DNA of 64,000 bases, from contig JAPTHR010000006.1 of the NCBI GenBank assembly GCA_029228645.1, forward strand, positions 124,001 to 188,000. Direction: 5' to 3'. Every line of letters begins with the position of its first letter. Position 1 is the stretch's first letter. The notes beneath the pieces were generated by a model. It searched no databases, was not told the DNA's origin, and saw nothing but the letters and a program-made list of their open reading frames with translations. The stretch is from Gammaproteobacteria bacterium Milos-ODIII6 (GTDB lineage Bacteria > Pseudomonadota > Gammaproteobacteria > Chromatiales > Chromatiaceae). Of the stretch, positions 1 through 7,578 are shown piece by piece. The translations under genes were made by a program, and so were the position numbers.

Positions 1-1002
1 GCGCATGTCATCGGTATTCGGCTTGAAGGCGAGGCCCCACAGGGCGACCGTCTTGCCTGCCAGATTGCCGTCGTAATGCTCGTTGATCTTGCGGAACACC
101 ACCTGTTTCTGGCGATGGTTGACGTCTTCCACCGCGCCCAGCAGCTGCGCGTCGAAGCCGACCTGCTTGGCGGTGTTGAACAGCGCCTTGACGTCCTTGG
201 GGAAACAGGAGCCGCCGTAACCGCAGCCGGGATAGATGAACTGGTAGCCGATGCGCGGGTCCGAACCGATGCCCACGCGCACCGATTCGATGTCCGCGCC
301 GAGGATCTCAGCCAGGTTGGACAATTCATTCATGAAGCTGATCTTGGTGGCCAGCATCGCATTGGCGGCGTACTTGGTCAGCTCCGCCGAGCGCACATCC
401 ATGAACAGCACCCGCTCATGATTGCGGTTGAACGGCGCATACAGTTCGCGCATCGCCTGGATGGAGCGCGGGTTTTCGGTGCCGACCACGATCCGGTCGG
501 GCTTCATGAAGTCATCGATGGCCGCACCTTCCTTGAGAAACTCGGGGTTGGACACCACGTCGAACTCCAGGTCGGCGCCGCGCTTGGCCAGGGTCTCGCG
601 GATCTTGTCGCTGACCTTGTCCGCGGTGCCGACCGGCACGGTTGACTTGTCCACGATGATCTTGAAATCGTTCATGTGGGTCGCAATCGATTCGGCCACT
701 GCGAGCACGTATTGCAGGTCCGCGGAACCGTCTTCGTCCGGCGGGGTGCCGACCGCAATGAACTGGAACAGTCCGTAGTCGACCCCTACCTTGGGATCGG
801 TGGTGAATTGCAGTCTGCCGGCTGCGCGGTTGCGCGCCACCATCTTGTCGAGTCCGGGTTCGTAGATCGGGATGCCGCCGTTGTTGAGCAGCTCGATCTT
901 GGCGGGGTCCACGTCCACGCACATCACCTGGTTGCCGACTTCCGCGAGACAGGCGCCGGTTACCAGACCGACATAGCCGCTACCGAAGATGGTTACTTTC
1001 AT
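1..1002 (-). CDS. ugd: UDP-glucose 6-dehydrogenase, C-terminus cut by the window edge
   Basis: Oxidises UDP-glucose to UDP-glucuronate with two NAD+, feeding capsule, exopolysaccharide or lipid A sugars in the cytoplasm. The 334 visible residues start [16 protein letters not shown], the Rossmann NAD-binding loop, and include the active-site motif [12 protein letters not shown] with the nucleophile at Cys266. The usual family length is about 440 residues, so roughly the last 100 lie beyond base 1. The start is the ATG at 1000-1002. It is divergent from galE, which makes a partner nucleotide sugar; the two share a 214-bp intergenic region. Family assignment is secure. Which polymer uses the product cannot be told here. 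Confidence 0.95.
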   Translation of the reverse strand, partial: MKVTIFGSGYVGLVTGACLAEVGNQVMCVDVDPAKIELLNNGGIPIYEPGLDKMVARNRAAGRLQFTTDPKVGVDYGLFQFIAVGTPPDEDGSADLQYVLAVAESIATHMNDFKIIVDKSTVPVGTADKVSDKIRETLAKRGADLEFDVVSNPEFLKEGAAIDDFMKPDRIVVGTENPRSIQAMRELYAPFNRNHERVLFMDVRSAELTKYAANAMLATKISFMNELSNLAEILGADIESVRVGIGSDPRIGYQFIYPGCGYGGSCFPKDVKALFNTAKQVGFDAQLLGAVEDVNHRQKQVVFRKINEHYDGNLAGKTVALWGLAFKPNTDDMR

Positions 1003-1151
1003 TTGAATCCTTCCTTCAAAAACCGATCGCTGGGTTGCCAGAGTGCGCGCGATGCTAACACGCAAAGTTTAAGTTACGCGCCACGCTGTCGTCACAGTTT
1101 CGGCCGCAAGGCGGGATTATTGAGTCTGCTTGCCGCTTGCCGCCCTTGCAC

Positions 1152-1180
1152 TTGGTAGCGACGGGGTGGCGGCGTAGACT
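1152..1180 (+). promoter_or_regulatory. candidate sigma-70 promoter of galE
   Basis: TTGGTA (1152-1157) and TAGACT (1175-1180) are separated by 17 bp and each match 4 of 6 consensus positions. The galE ATG lies 36 bp further on, with AAGGAAG as ribosome binding site at about 1203-1209. Match by eye only. Confidence 0.35.
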
Positions 1181-1216
1181 CGGCATGCACATCGAAGAGG
1201 TCAAGGAAGTAACAGG

Positions 1217-2233
1217 ATGCGTCAGAAAGCGATTTTGGTGACCGGCGGCGCCGGCTATATCGGTACCCACACCTGCGTCGAACTGCTGCAGGCCGGTTAC
1301 CGTGTGGTGGTTTTCGACAACCTGTCGAACAGCAAGCCGGTGGCCCTGGACCGGGTGCGGGACATCACCAGAAAGGGTCTTGAATTCGTCAAGGGTGATA
1401 TCCGCGATCGCGAGGCGCTCGATAATCTGTTCCGTTGCCATCCGATCGAGGCGGCGATTCATTTCGCCGGCCTGAAGGCGGTGGGCGAGTCGGTCGAGAA
1501 GCCGCTCGAATATTACGAGAACAACGTCTCCGGGACCGTTACCCTGTTGCAGGCGATGCGCGATGCCGGGGTGAAGAATATCGTGTTCAGCTCTTCCGCC
1601 ACCGTCTACGGGGACCCGGAGAGCCTGCCCATCCGCGAAGATTTTCCCTTGTCCGCCACCAACCCCTACGGCCGATCCAAACTCATCGTCGAGGATATCC
1701 TGCGGGACCTTTATCGCGCGGACGACAGCTGGAACATCGGTATCCTGCGGTACTTCAACCCGGTGGGGGCGCATCGCAGCGGCCTTATTGGCGAGGATCC
1801 CAACGATGTGCCCAACAACCTGATGCCGTTCGTATCCCAGGTGGCGGTTGGAAAACTGGCCGAGCTGGCGGTCTTCGGTGACGACTACCCGACCCATGAC
1901 GGTACCGGGGTGCGCGATTACATCCACGTGGTGGATCTTGCGAAAGGCCACATCAAGGCATTGGAGAAACTCGAGCAATCCCCTGGGTGCGTCACCTACA
2001 ACCTCGGCACGGGATCCGGCTACTCGGTGCTGGACATGGTCAAGGCCTTCGAGCAGGCCTCGGGAAAGTCGGTCGCCTACCGCATCGCCCCGCGGAGGGC
2101 CGGCGATATCGCCGCCTGCTATGCTGACCCGGAACTGGCGCGGCGTGAGCTGGGCTGGGAGGCGGAGCATGGCGTAGAGGCGATGTGCGAGGACAGCTGG
2201 CGCTGGCAGTCGAACAATCCCGACGGCTACTGA
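1217..2233 (+). CDS. galE: UDP-glucose 4-epimerase
   Basis: Interconverts UDP-glucose and UDP-galactose through an NAD-bound 4-keto intermediate (Leloir pathway and surface polysaccharide supply). The 338-residue length is normal for the family. Visible motifs are the N-terminal GGAGYIGTH Rossmann loop (residues 10-18), the [10 protein letters not shown] segment with catalytic Ser127, and NPYGRSK with Tyr151 and Lys155, which completes the Ser-Tyr-Lys triad of extended short-chain dehydrogenases. The [15 protein letters not shown] segment typical of GalE is also present. The ATG follows AAGGAAG at good spacing. Its divergent partner is ugd. Closely related epimerases acting on UDP-GlcNAc cannot be excluded, but GalE is the natural call. 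Confidence 0.95.
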   Translation: MRQKAILVTGGAGYIGTHTCVELLQAGYRVVVFDNLSNSKPVALDRVRDITRKGLEFVKGDIRDREALDNLFRCHPIEAAIHFAGLKAVGESVEKPLEYYENNVSGTVTLLQAMRDAGVKNIVFSSSATVYGDPESLPIREDFPLSATNPYGRSKLIVEDILRDLYRADDSWNIGILRYFNPVGAHRSGLIGEDPNDVPNNLMPFVSQVAVGKLAELAVFGDDYPTHDGTGVRDYIHVVDLAKGHIKALEKLEQSPGCVTYNLGTGSGYSVLDMVKAFEQASGKSVAYRIAPRRAGDIAACYADPELARRELGWEAEHGVEAMCEDSWRWQSNNPDGY

Positions 2234-2249
2234 GGCGAGCTCGCTTTGC

Positions 2250-2267
2250 CAAAGCCTCGAGGCTTTG
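2250..2267. repeat. perfect 18-bp palindrome between galE and tRNA-Leu
   Basis: CAAAGCCTCGAGGCTTTG is its own reverse complement. It starts 16 bp after the galE stop and ends 41 bp before the tRNA. No T-run follows, so it is not a classical terminator. It could be a processing hairpin, a weak terminator or an operator. Confidence 0.6.
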
Positions 2268-2308
2268 CGAGAATCCGCGCTCTCCTGAAATCCCCTAATA
2301 CCATCCAC

Positions 2309-2396
2309 GCCCGGATGGCGAAATTGGTAGACGCAGCAGACTTAAAATCTGCCGACCATTGCGGTCGTGCCGGTTCGATTCCGGCTCCGGGCACCA
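2309..2396 (+). tRNA. tRNA-Leu (anticodon UAA)
   Basis: Acceptor stem GCCCGGA (2309-2315) pairs with TCCGGGC (2386-2392). The anticodon stem GCAGA/TCTGC encloses loop CTTAAAA with anticodon TAA at 2343-2345. The T-arm contains GGTTCGATTCC. A long variable arm, as expected for class II tRNA-Leu, lies at about 2353-2369. The CCA end is encoded at 2394-2396. It decodes UUA and UUG. The AT-richer accessory region begins directly downstream, but I found no integrase and no second copy of the tRNA 3' end. Confidence 0.97.
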
Positions 2397-2698
2397 TTCA
2401 TGCCCCACATGAATCCATCTTCATTCCCCGCCCCGCCAGGTAGTCCTTATAACAGAAGCTTCCTGCACAATTTGCTCTGTTGTTCTCCAACCCGAGTGAG
2501 CCTGACAAGGCTATAAGGGAACGCCACCGACACAGACATACCTCCAAGAACCCTCCGGCAATGAATAGATAGCCGTTCTCGGTTCCCGGATGTATGACCA
2601 CTCGGGAAACGACAGCTTGTCAGTTTTTTTTACACGGCACCTCCATGCTGTCAGGGCCTGCGGAAAAATAATATTTAACATCATCAGCTTAAGTACTT

Positions 2699-2714
2699 CG
2701 GTCTGATTCTTGCA
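2699..2714 (+). promoter_or_regulatory. possible sigma-54 (-24/-12) promoter of the PEP-CTERM gene
   Basis: CGGTCTGATTCTTGCA has GG at 2700-2701 and GC at 2712-2713 with exactly 10 bp between, the diagnostic RpoN spacing, and a good TTGCA -12 element. The -24 element (CGGTCT against TGGCAC) is a poor match. PEP-CTERM genes in other proteobacteria are often under sigma-54 control through PrsK/PrsR, which raises the prior. Confidence 0.3.
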
Positions 2715-2721
2715 CTCAATC

Positions 2722-2735
2722 CGGAAATGTTTCCG
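2722..2735. repeat. inverted repeat upstream of the PEP-CTERM gene
   Basis: CGGAAA-TG-TTTCCG, a perfect 6-bp inverted repeat with a 2-bp centre, lies just after the candidate -12 element and 36 bp before the ATG. It is a possible operator or 5'-leader hairpin. Confidence 0.4.
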
Positions 2736-2771
2736 AAACTCCAGATTGCGTAAATCAAGGTGGCCAGTACG

Positions 2772-3950
2772 ATGTCTCTTTCGATCAAAAAAACGGCCCT
2801 CGCGGCGGCGATAGGGCTCTCAATCAGCGCATCATCGGTGGGTGCGTTTCCGTTCTGGAGTTTTACCGGGTTCGGTGGCAGCAGTGGTGCATTGGGTGGG
2901 GACAACCAATGGGCACCGTTCGACGGGCGGTATCTGCTGGAAGGCGGGTCCATCGAATTTACACCCGATATTCTTGAAGAGGAATTTGTCACATCCGATG
3001 TCAGTGACGATGTTCAAGTTAGCCCCCCAACGCTCAGGGGCACCTTAGAACTCCAAATGAAACTGAAGGGGCGGGCCTACGATTTTCCGGACGTCTTTCC
3101 CGGCCGCTCTACCGATATTATCAATGAAGACGAAAACGGGGTTGAGTATATCGAGCTCGGCGATTTCACGTTCGAAATGTCTTATTACAACGTGCTCTTT
3201 GGGCAAGATGGAGCTGATCTCGTAGACAATTTCGTAATAGTAGCTGCACCCTCTGAGGGGTCATATGGCAAGGGCACACTGACGTACGACACCGATGTCG
3301 TATTTGACGACACGAACATTAATAAAGTGTGGGACGAGGATGAAGTAGACATCAGTGTTGACGGCGAAATAGTAGGTGACGTTGTTCATTTCGCTACCCC
3401 GGATTGCGCCGTATTGGATGAATTGGCTGTCCTTGAGGATAGCAGGAGCTCAGTAACATGCGGCGATACTTTTTTCCAAATGATTATCCCCGCAAACGGA
3501 TCTGAGGCGAGTCTATTCACCCCGGTTAGTTTTTATCCACTCGACGAAATCGAACTCCCTGGCGAACAACCGTTCGACGTGGGTATAGGGTTCGATTCAA
3601 TCCTCGGAACACCCATTCCTACTAATAAAATCTCCCTTTTCCATGCCGGCCTTCCCTGTCCAGCATACGATCCTAATAAGTCGCGGACAGCAGCCGAAGA
3701 GTTCTACTGCAACCCGCTTCCCGACAACTTCCCTACTGCTGGCATACCTGTGGCAGATGGCTCGGAAGTAAGCTATCTAGACTACGGCGAGTACATCGGC
3801 GGTTTTAATCCTCCAGGGCGTCACGCCTTCATAAACGCGCTAGCCACCGCTTCAGCCGTGCCTGCTCCGGCGACCGGGTTGCTGCTCGGTGTCGGTCTGG
3901 CCGGCCTCGGTTTTGCCCGGCGACGCGCCAAGGCGCGAAGCGAAAAGTAA
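2772..3950 (+). CDS. PEP-CTERM-type exported protein of unknown function
   Basis: A 392-residue protein with a Sec signal peptide (MSLSIKK, hydrophobic stretch, likely cut after SSVGA near residue 25). The C-terminal tripartite sorting tail is a VPAPATG motif in place of the usual VPEP, a hydrophobic GLAGLGFA helix, then RRRAKAR. Such tails are cut by an exosortase and the protein goes to the exopolysaccharide matrix or outer surface. The middle is acidic and rich in D/E with several Cys, and I recognise no domain. The ATG at 2772 follows AAGGTGG at ideal spacing; an upstream in-frame GTG at 2760 overlaps that site and is less likely. The gene is AT-richer than its neighbours, consistent with transfer. 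No exosortase gene is in the window. Confidence 0.8.
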   Translation: MSLSIKKTALAAAIGLSISASSVGAFPFWSFTGFGGSSGALGGDNQWAPFDGRYLLEGGSIEFTPDILEEEFVTSDVSDDVQVSPPTLRGTLELQMKLKGRAYDFPDVFPGRSTDIINEDENGVEYIELGDFTFEMSYYNVLFGQDGADLVDNFVIVAAPSEGSYGKGTLTYDTDVVFDDTNINKVWDEDEVDISVDGEIVGDVVHFATPDCAVLDELAVLEDSRSSVTCGDTFFQMIIPANGSEASLFTPVSFYPLDEIELPGEQPFDVGIGFDSILGTPIPTNKISLFHAGLPCPAYDPNKSRTAAEEFYCNPLPDNFPTAGIPVADGSEVSYLDYGEYIGGFNPPGRHAFINALATASAVPAPATGLLLGVGLAGLGFARRRAKARSEK

Positions 3951-4092
3951 TCGTTTGCACCGATGGCTCCGTGAAAACCTTTGCGTTCCTTGTGCGTCAA
4001 GGTCACGCAGCCTGGCGTGGTCGTTCCACAACAGAGCACGCGCTCCTGCCTGAACTCCAGCTTGGATCATCGAACCGATCCGGCACGGCTGG

Positions 4093-5316
4093 CTACCCCA
4101 GTATTTCGACAGGCAGTTCTTTCAGCCCCCGAAACACCACGTTATCCCGCCAGCTGGGTTCGGGGTTTTTCAGTCGCATGTCCTTCACTCGACCGAGGAG
4201 CGTTTCGAGTGCGATCCCCAATTCGATGCGGGCGAGGTGGGCGCCCAGGCAGCGGTGGATTCCCTGCCCGAAAACGACGTCGCGACCGTTGAAGCGACGG
4301 TTTATATCCAGTGTCTCCGGGTTATTGAAGTAGTCGGGGTCCCGGTTGGCCGATCCCAGCATCCCGATGACACAGGCACCGGGACTGATCAAATGACCGC
4401 CGATTTCGGTCGCTTGGGTCGGAAAACGAACCATCGCGACCTGAACTGGGCTGTTGAAGCGCAGCAGTTCCTCAACGGCGTTCGGCATCTTCTCCGGCGA
4501 AGATCGCAGGATATCGAGTTGATCCGGGTGCTCGAGCAGTGCCAGCACACTGTTTCCGATTGCATCGACGGTGGTCTCCTGCCCGGCCACCAGTATCTGG
4601 CAGCACATGCTGATCAACTGCTCGTCACTGATTTCTTTTCTGATCGCCGGCCTGGCGAGGTGAGAGATCAGGTCGTCAGCGGGTCGCCTGGCCTTCTCCT
4701 TGAACGTTTTTGCGACGAGATCCGACAATTCCTGCAGCATCGCGTGCGCATGCAGGTAGTATTCCGGCGCAACTTCCATCGCCATCGCGTTGGCGACAAC
4801 GCTGGACCGTGCCCGTATCTCTAGTGGATGCCCGATCTCCAGGCCCAGGATCCTGGCGATGACGGCCACTGGAAGCGGTGTCGCGTAGTCCCTGACGATA
4901 TCGATCTCGCCATCTAACAACATCCTCTCGACCAGGCTGTCTGCCGTTTCGCGGATAAACGGCAGGAGCTGATCGATCATCCGGGTCGAGAAGAAACCGC
5001 TGACCATTGATCTCAGCTGGGAGTGCAACGGCGGGTCGCTCACCAACAGCGACATCTCGATGCCAGCCCAGAACGCGGCTCGCGCCGGCTCGACCTCGCC
5101 GCGTGTGACTTCGCTACGAATACCGCGGCGGTCATTCACGAATGTTCTGTCGCGGAGTATCGACTCGATATCCGCATAGCGGAACAGGTACCAGGTCTCA
5201 GAATACTCCGGGTAGATCGGTAAACCCCGGTGGATCGGGTCCGACTGGCGATATCGTCGATAAACGCAGTAGGGGTCGCGATTCAGCAGATCCAGCGTCG
5301 GTAGGAAGGGTTGCAT
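4093..5316 (-). CDS. cytochrome P450
   Basis: A soluble bacterial class I P450 of 407 residues, probably a monooxygenase fed by separate ferredoxin partners. Visible landmarks are the I-helix oxygen-activation motif AGQETT (244-249), the K-helix ExxR pair Glu283/Arg286, and the haem-binding loop FGQGIHRCLGAHLA with the thiolate ligand at Cys356. There is no membrane anchor. No ferredoxin or ferredoxin reductase gene is adjacent. Its stop faces the PEP-CTERM gene and it lies just downstream of the GNAT gene on the same strand (16 bp apart), so the two are probably co-transcribed. The substrate is unknown. Confidence 0.95.
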   Translation of the reverse strand: MQPFLPTLDLLNRDPYCVYRRYRQSDPIHRGLPIYPEYSETWYLFRYADIESILRDRTFVNDRRGIRSEVTRGEVEPARAAFWAGIEMSLLVSDPPLHSQLRSMVSGFFSTRMIDQLLPFIRETADSLVERMLLDGEIDIVRDYATPLPVAVIARILGLEIGHPLEIRARSSVVANAMAMEVAPEYYLHAHAMLQELSDLVAKTFKEKARRPADDLISHLARPAIRKEISDEQLISMCCQILVAGQETTVDAIGNSVLALLEHPDQLDILRSSPEKMPNAVEELLRFNSPVQVAMVRFPTQATEIGGHLISPGACVIGMLGSANRDPDYFNNPETLDINRRFNGRDVVFGQGIHRCLGAHLARIELGIALETLLGRVKDMRLKNPEPSWRDNVVFRGLKELPVEILG

Positions 5317-5331
5317 GTCAGCGAGACCGAT

Positions 5332-6060
5332 TTATGGCGGGGTGCCCCTGCCTAACTTCTTGTAGAAAATCACGCCGAGTCCGCCGGAGGCGTCGTCTCC
5401 TGCGAGGAAGTGGGGTACAACCGCAAGAAATTCGCAGCCCAGTACCCGATGATAGAACCGCAGCAGTGGATCGGCGATGAGTTCCTTCGCGGAAGGCGTA
5501 CTGCCGTTGGCAAGGTGGTGATCGATCGTCTGACGGAAACGCGGGGATGGCTCGATGTATTCGAACGTTGTCTCCTGACTGCCGTTGTATGAAGGGCATC
5601 TCACCGCACCGAACATGTGGCTGCAACCATCCTCGATCAGACGTGATATACCAGTGAATATCAACTGTCGGGTCATCGCCGTCCCGCGATAATCCGGATG
5701 CATGTTGAAATTGTAAACATAAGCTGAATCGTGTTGCTCTTGCTGTGGGTGGCTCGAGAATTCCTTGAACGTCTTTGGCAACCGGCTCAGCGCCGGATCG
5801 CCGCACAGCCAGTAGGAAAAGGACGTGGTGCCGACCAGCTTGTCGCAATCGAAAAGACCCAGGCTGATATGTCCGAGCTCGAAACGATTGATGAGTGTTT
5901 CTTGGTTGGCACGAATCGCCGGCGACCAGCAGGCGACTTCGAGTTCCAGGATCGCGGGAATATCCGCGATTCCCAGCTGAACCACTCGCAGGGAAGTACT
6001 GTCAGCCGGCCCGCCCACGTCTACTTCTCCGGAATAATCGTTTTCCGAAAGTGTTTCCAT
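5332..6060 (-). CDS. GNAT-family N-acetyltransferase
   Basis: A predicted acyl-CoA-dependent acyltransferase of 242 residues. The central FNMHPDYRGTAMTRQLIF segment matches GNAT motif A (an HPxYRG acetyl-CoA loop followed by a helix). The frame stays open upstream, but the hairpin array would then be coding; the ATG at 6058-6060 (METLSEN) is the first credible start, without a strong ribosome binding site. It lies immediately upstream of the P450 on the same strand and is divergent from an ATP-grasp gene. Small-molecule, peptide or amino-acid substrates are all possible. I do not recognise a named subfamily. It is not obviously the acyltransferase known from exosortase clusters. Confidence 0.7.
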   Translation of the reverse strand: METLSENDYSGEVDVGGPADSTSLRVVQLGIADIPAILELEVACWSPAIRANQETLINRFELGHISLGLFDCDKLVGTTSFSYWLCGDPALSRLPKTFKEFSSHPQQEQHDSAYVYNFNMHPDYRGTAMTRQLIFTGISRLIEDGCSHMFGAVRCPSYNGSQETTFEYIEPSPRFRQTIDHHLANGSTPSAKELIADPLLRFYHRVLGCEFLAVVPHFLAGDDASGGLGVIFYKKLGRGTPP

Positions 6061-6118
6061 ATCTGTCGATCGGCAGCTGCAATAAACCCTGTCGGATACT
6101 TTATGCTGAAGTGAGTGC

Positions 6119-6340
6119 GCCACCGGCCAACACCGGTGGCTTCGGTTTCCGGCTGAAAGCCGGATCGGTCGGCCATCCGGCCGACTATCCCCTCCCCACG
6201 GGTGGGGAAGGGTTGCGCTTAAGCAACCGTTTGCGATTGGACGGGCTGGGGTGGGGATACGCCTCTGCCATTGTCCGAACTCCACCCCCATCCCAACCTT
6301 CCCCCTCGAGAGGGGGAAGGGGAAAACCGACAATCCGGTT
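6119..6340. repeat. array of consecutive stem-loops in a divergent intergenic region
   Basis: Between the GNAT start (6060) and the ATP-grasp start (6523) lie many short perfect hairpins: 6119-6126/6133-6140 (8 bp), 6149-6154/6158-6163 (6 bp), 6168-6174/6179-6185 (7 bp), about 6189-6212 (CCCCTCCCCA against TGGGGAAGGG), 6211-6216/6223-6228 (6 bp), and 6297-6307/6310-6320 (11 bp with a 2-nt loop). A longer-range pairing joins 6243-6257 with about 6281-6298. C-rich and G-rich runs of this kind resemble dispersed palindromic intergenic repeats. The remaining 180 bp up to 6522 are AT-rich and hold nothing I recognise. Confidence 0.7.
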
Positions 6341-6522
6341 AAAGCCGGGGGTACGGATTCCACATCATAGACCCTAAAATTTAAACTATCACGATTGTTG
6401 GAAAAGCAATTGAGCAGGGGCTCGACAGACCGTACTCTTGTTCCCCATGTCGTGATATTGCTGCGTGATTTTCCGAACACCCTTCCTACCATACCGCTTC
6501 CCGGATCAAGTATTTTTATCCT

Positions 6523-7512
6523 ATGAATATCCTGTTTTTACGTGGCATCAACGATGACAATAAAGTCGAACCTTTGCTGTCAACGGATGGGCAGATGATC
6601 TTTCGAATCGACGGTAGTGCAAGTATCTTCCGTCATATGTATGCACAAGAGCCTTACGCGAGTTCGTTAGTATTATTCGGGAAGAAAGTCGATCAGAAAA
6701 GCATCTCGCTGCACGAGAAACCGGACGTGGTTTTCAACGAGGTCTCGGACCCCGACTCGCACAAGGGCGCGCTGGCCCGTGGCGAAAAGCTCTGTAGCGG
6801 TTTTGACGCACCCATCATCAATCCGCCGCATTTGATAAGGCGAACCACGCGCGACCAGGTAGCACGCCGGCTGAGCAATATTGCGGGTGTCAGCATGCCG
6901 CTCACCGTACGCTGTCGTCCGAAGTCACCCGACGATATTTTCGAAACCATTGAGAAAGAAAGTCTGGCTTACCCGGTTATCGTCCGGCTGGCCGGACAAC
7001 ATGGCGGAACCAGCAGCACGCTGATTCGGTCGAGCGGGGACCAGGATCGCCTGCACATCTACCCATTCGATGGACGTGATTTCTACCTGACCCAGTACGT
7101 CGATTATCAGGATGATGACGGCTTGTTCCGCAAATACCGCATCGTGGTGATTTCGGGCAGGCCTTATTTCCGTCATGTGCTGATAGGCAACCACTGGATG
7201 GTGCACTCATCGAGCTTTGAGTTCGTGAGGCAAAGACCAGACCTGCTGTCTGAAATGCGTCAGCGTCGCCTTGCCTTCGATGATGAGCTGGCGCCGAAGA
7301 TTTCAGCGGCAGTGCAGGAAATCCATCGACGTGTCGAACTTGATTACTTCGGAATGGATTGTCACATCGACAACGACGGCAAGCTTCTCCTGTTCGAAGT
7401 GAACGCGAACATGAACGTGCTGCACGACCCTGACGATACATTGAAAGAGGCGGTGGACAAGATCAAACAGGGAATCCATCGCTTGATCAAATCGAAGATC
7501 AAAACAACTTGA
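6523..7512 (+). CDS. ATP-grasp family ligase-like protein
   Basis: A 329-residue protein with an ATP-grasp fold. A central PVIVRLAGQHGGTSS segment acts as the ATP-binding lysine/glycine-rich region equivalent. The C-terminal LLLFEVNANMNVLHDP segment has the Glu-Asn Mg2+-binding pattern seen in RimK- and glutathione-synthase-like enzymes, preceded by DYFGMDCHID. Such enzymes join a carboxylate to an amine through an acyl-phosphate. No Shine-Dalgarno is visible; the ATG follows a T-rich stretch. It is divergent from the GNAT-P450 pair, which suggests a small biosynthetic group, but no peptide precursor or exporter is beside it. Substrate unknown. Confidence 0.7.
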   Translation: MNILFLRGINDDNKVEPLLSTDGQMIFRIDGSASIFRHMYAQEPYASSLVLFGKKVDQKSISLHEKPDVVFNEVSDPDSHKGALARGEKLCSGFDAPIINPPHLIRRTTRDQVARRLSNIAGVSMPLTVRCRPKSPDDIFETIEKESLAYPVIVRLAGQHGGTSSTLIRSSGDQDRLHIYPFDGRDFYLTQYVDYQDDDGLFRKYRIVVISGRPYFRHVLIGNHWMVHSSSFEFVRQRPDLLSEMRQRRLAFDDELAPKISAAVQEIHRRVELDYFGMDCHIDNDGKLLLFEVNANMNVLHDPDDTLKEAVDKIKQGIHRLIKSKIKTT

Positions 7513-7578
7513 CGGTATTTCCTGAGTGCAGGTGGTTTGCCGTTATAACAGCTCCTGACTGGACCGGTGTTCGGGCCG

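Larger units (their letters stand above)
2397..2771. other. intergenic region upstream of the PEP-CTERM gene
   Basis: About 375 bp, clearly AT-richer than the neighbours, with T- and A-runs at about 2625-2632 and 2663-2677. I see no convincing gene: a 67-codon leftward frame has no recognisable protein or ribosome binding site. It holds a possible -24/-12 promoter (2699-2714) and a short inverted repeat (2722-2735), and probably serves as the control region of the exoprotein gene. Confidence 0.5.

Noticed and set aside
2398-2601. 67-codon leftward frame after tRNA-Leu
   Set aside because: No ribosome binding site, no recognisable domain, and an AT-rich non-coding look.
2645-2660. Second sigma-54 candidate near GGCACCTCCATGC
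   Set aside because: The GG to GC distance is nine instead of ten bases, so the spacing rule fails.
6119-6340. CRISPR array
   Set aside because: The hairpins are not copies of one repeat, have no regular spacers, and no cas gene is nearby. The CHAT protein is linked to a secretion system, not to CRISPR.
2309-7512. Genomic island inserted at tRNA-Leu
   Set aside because: The AT-richer cargo fits, but I found no integrase and no repeat of the tRNA 3' end downstream. A 12-base match at about 9084 lies inside the glutaminase gene and is chance.
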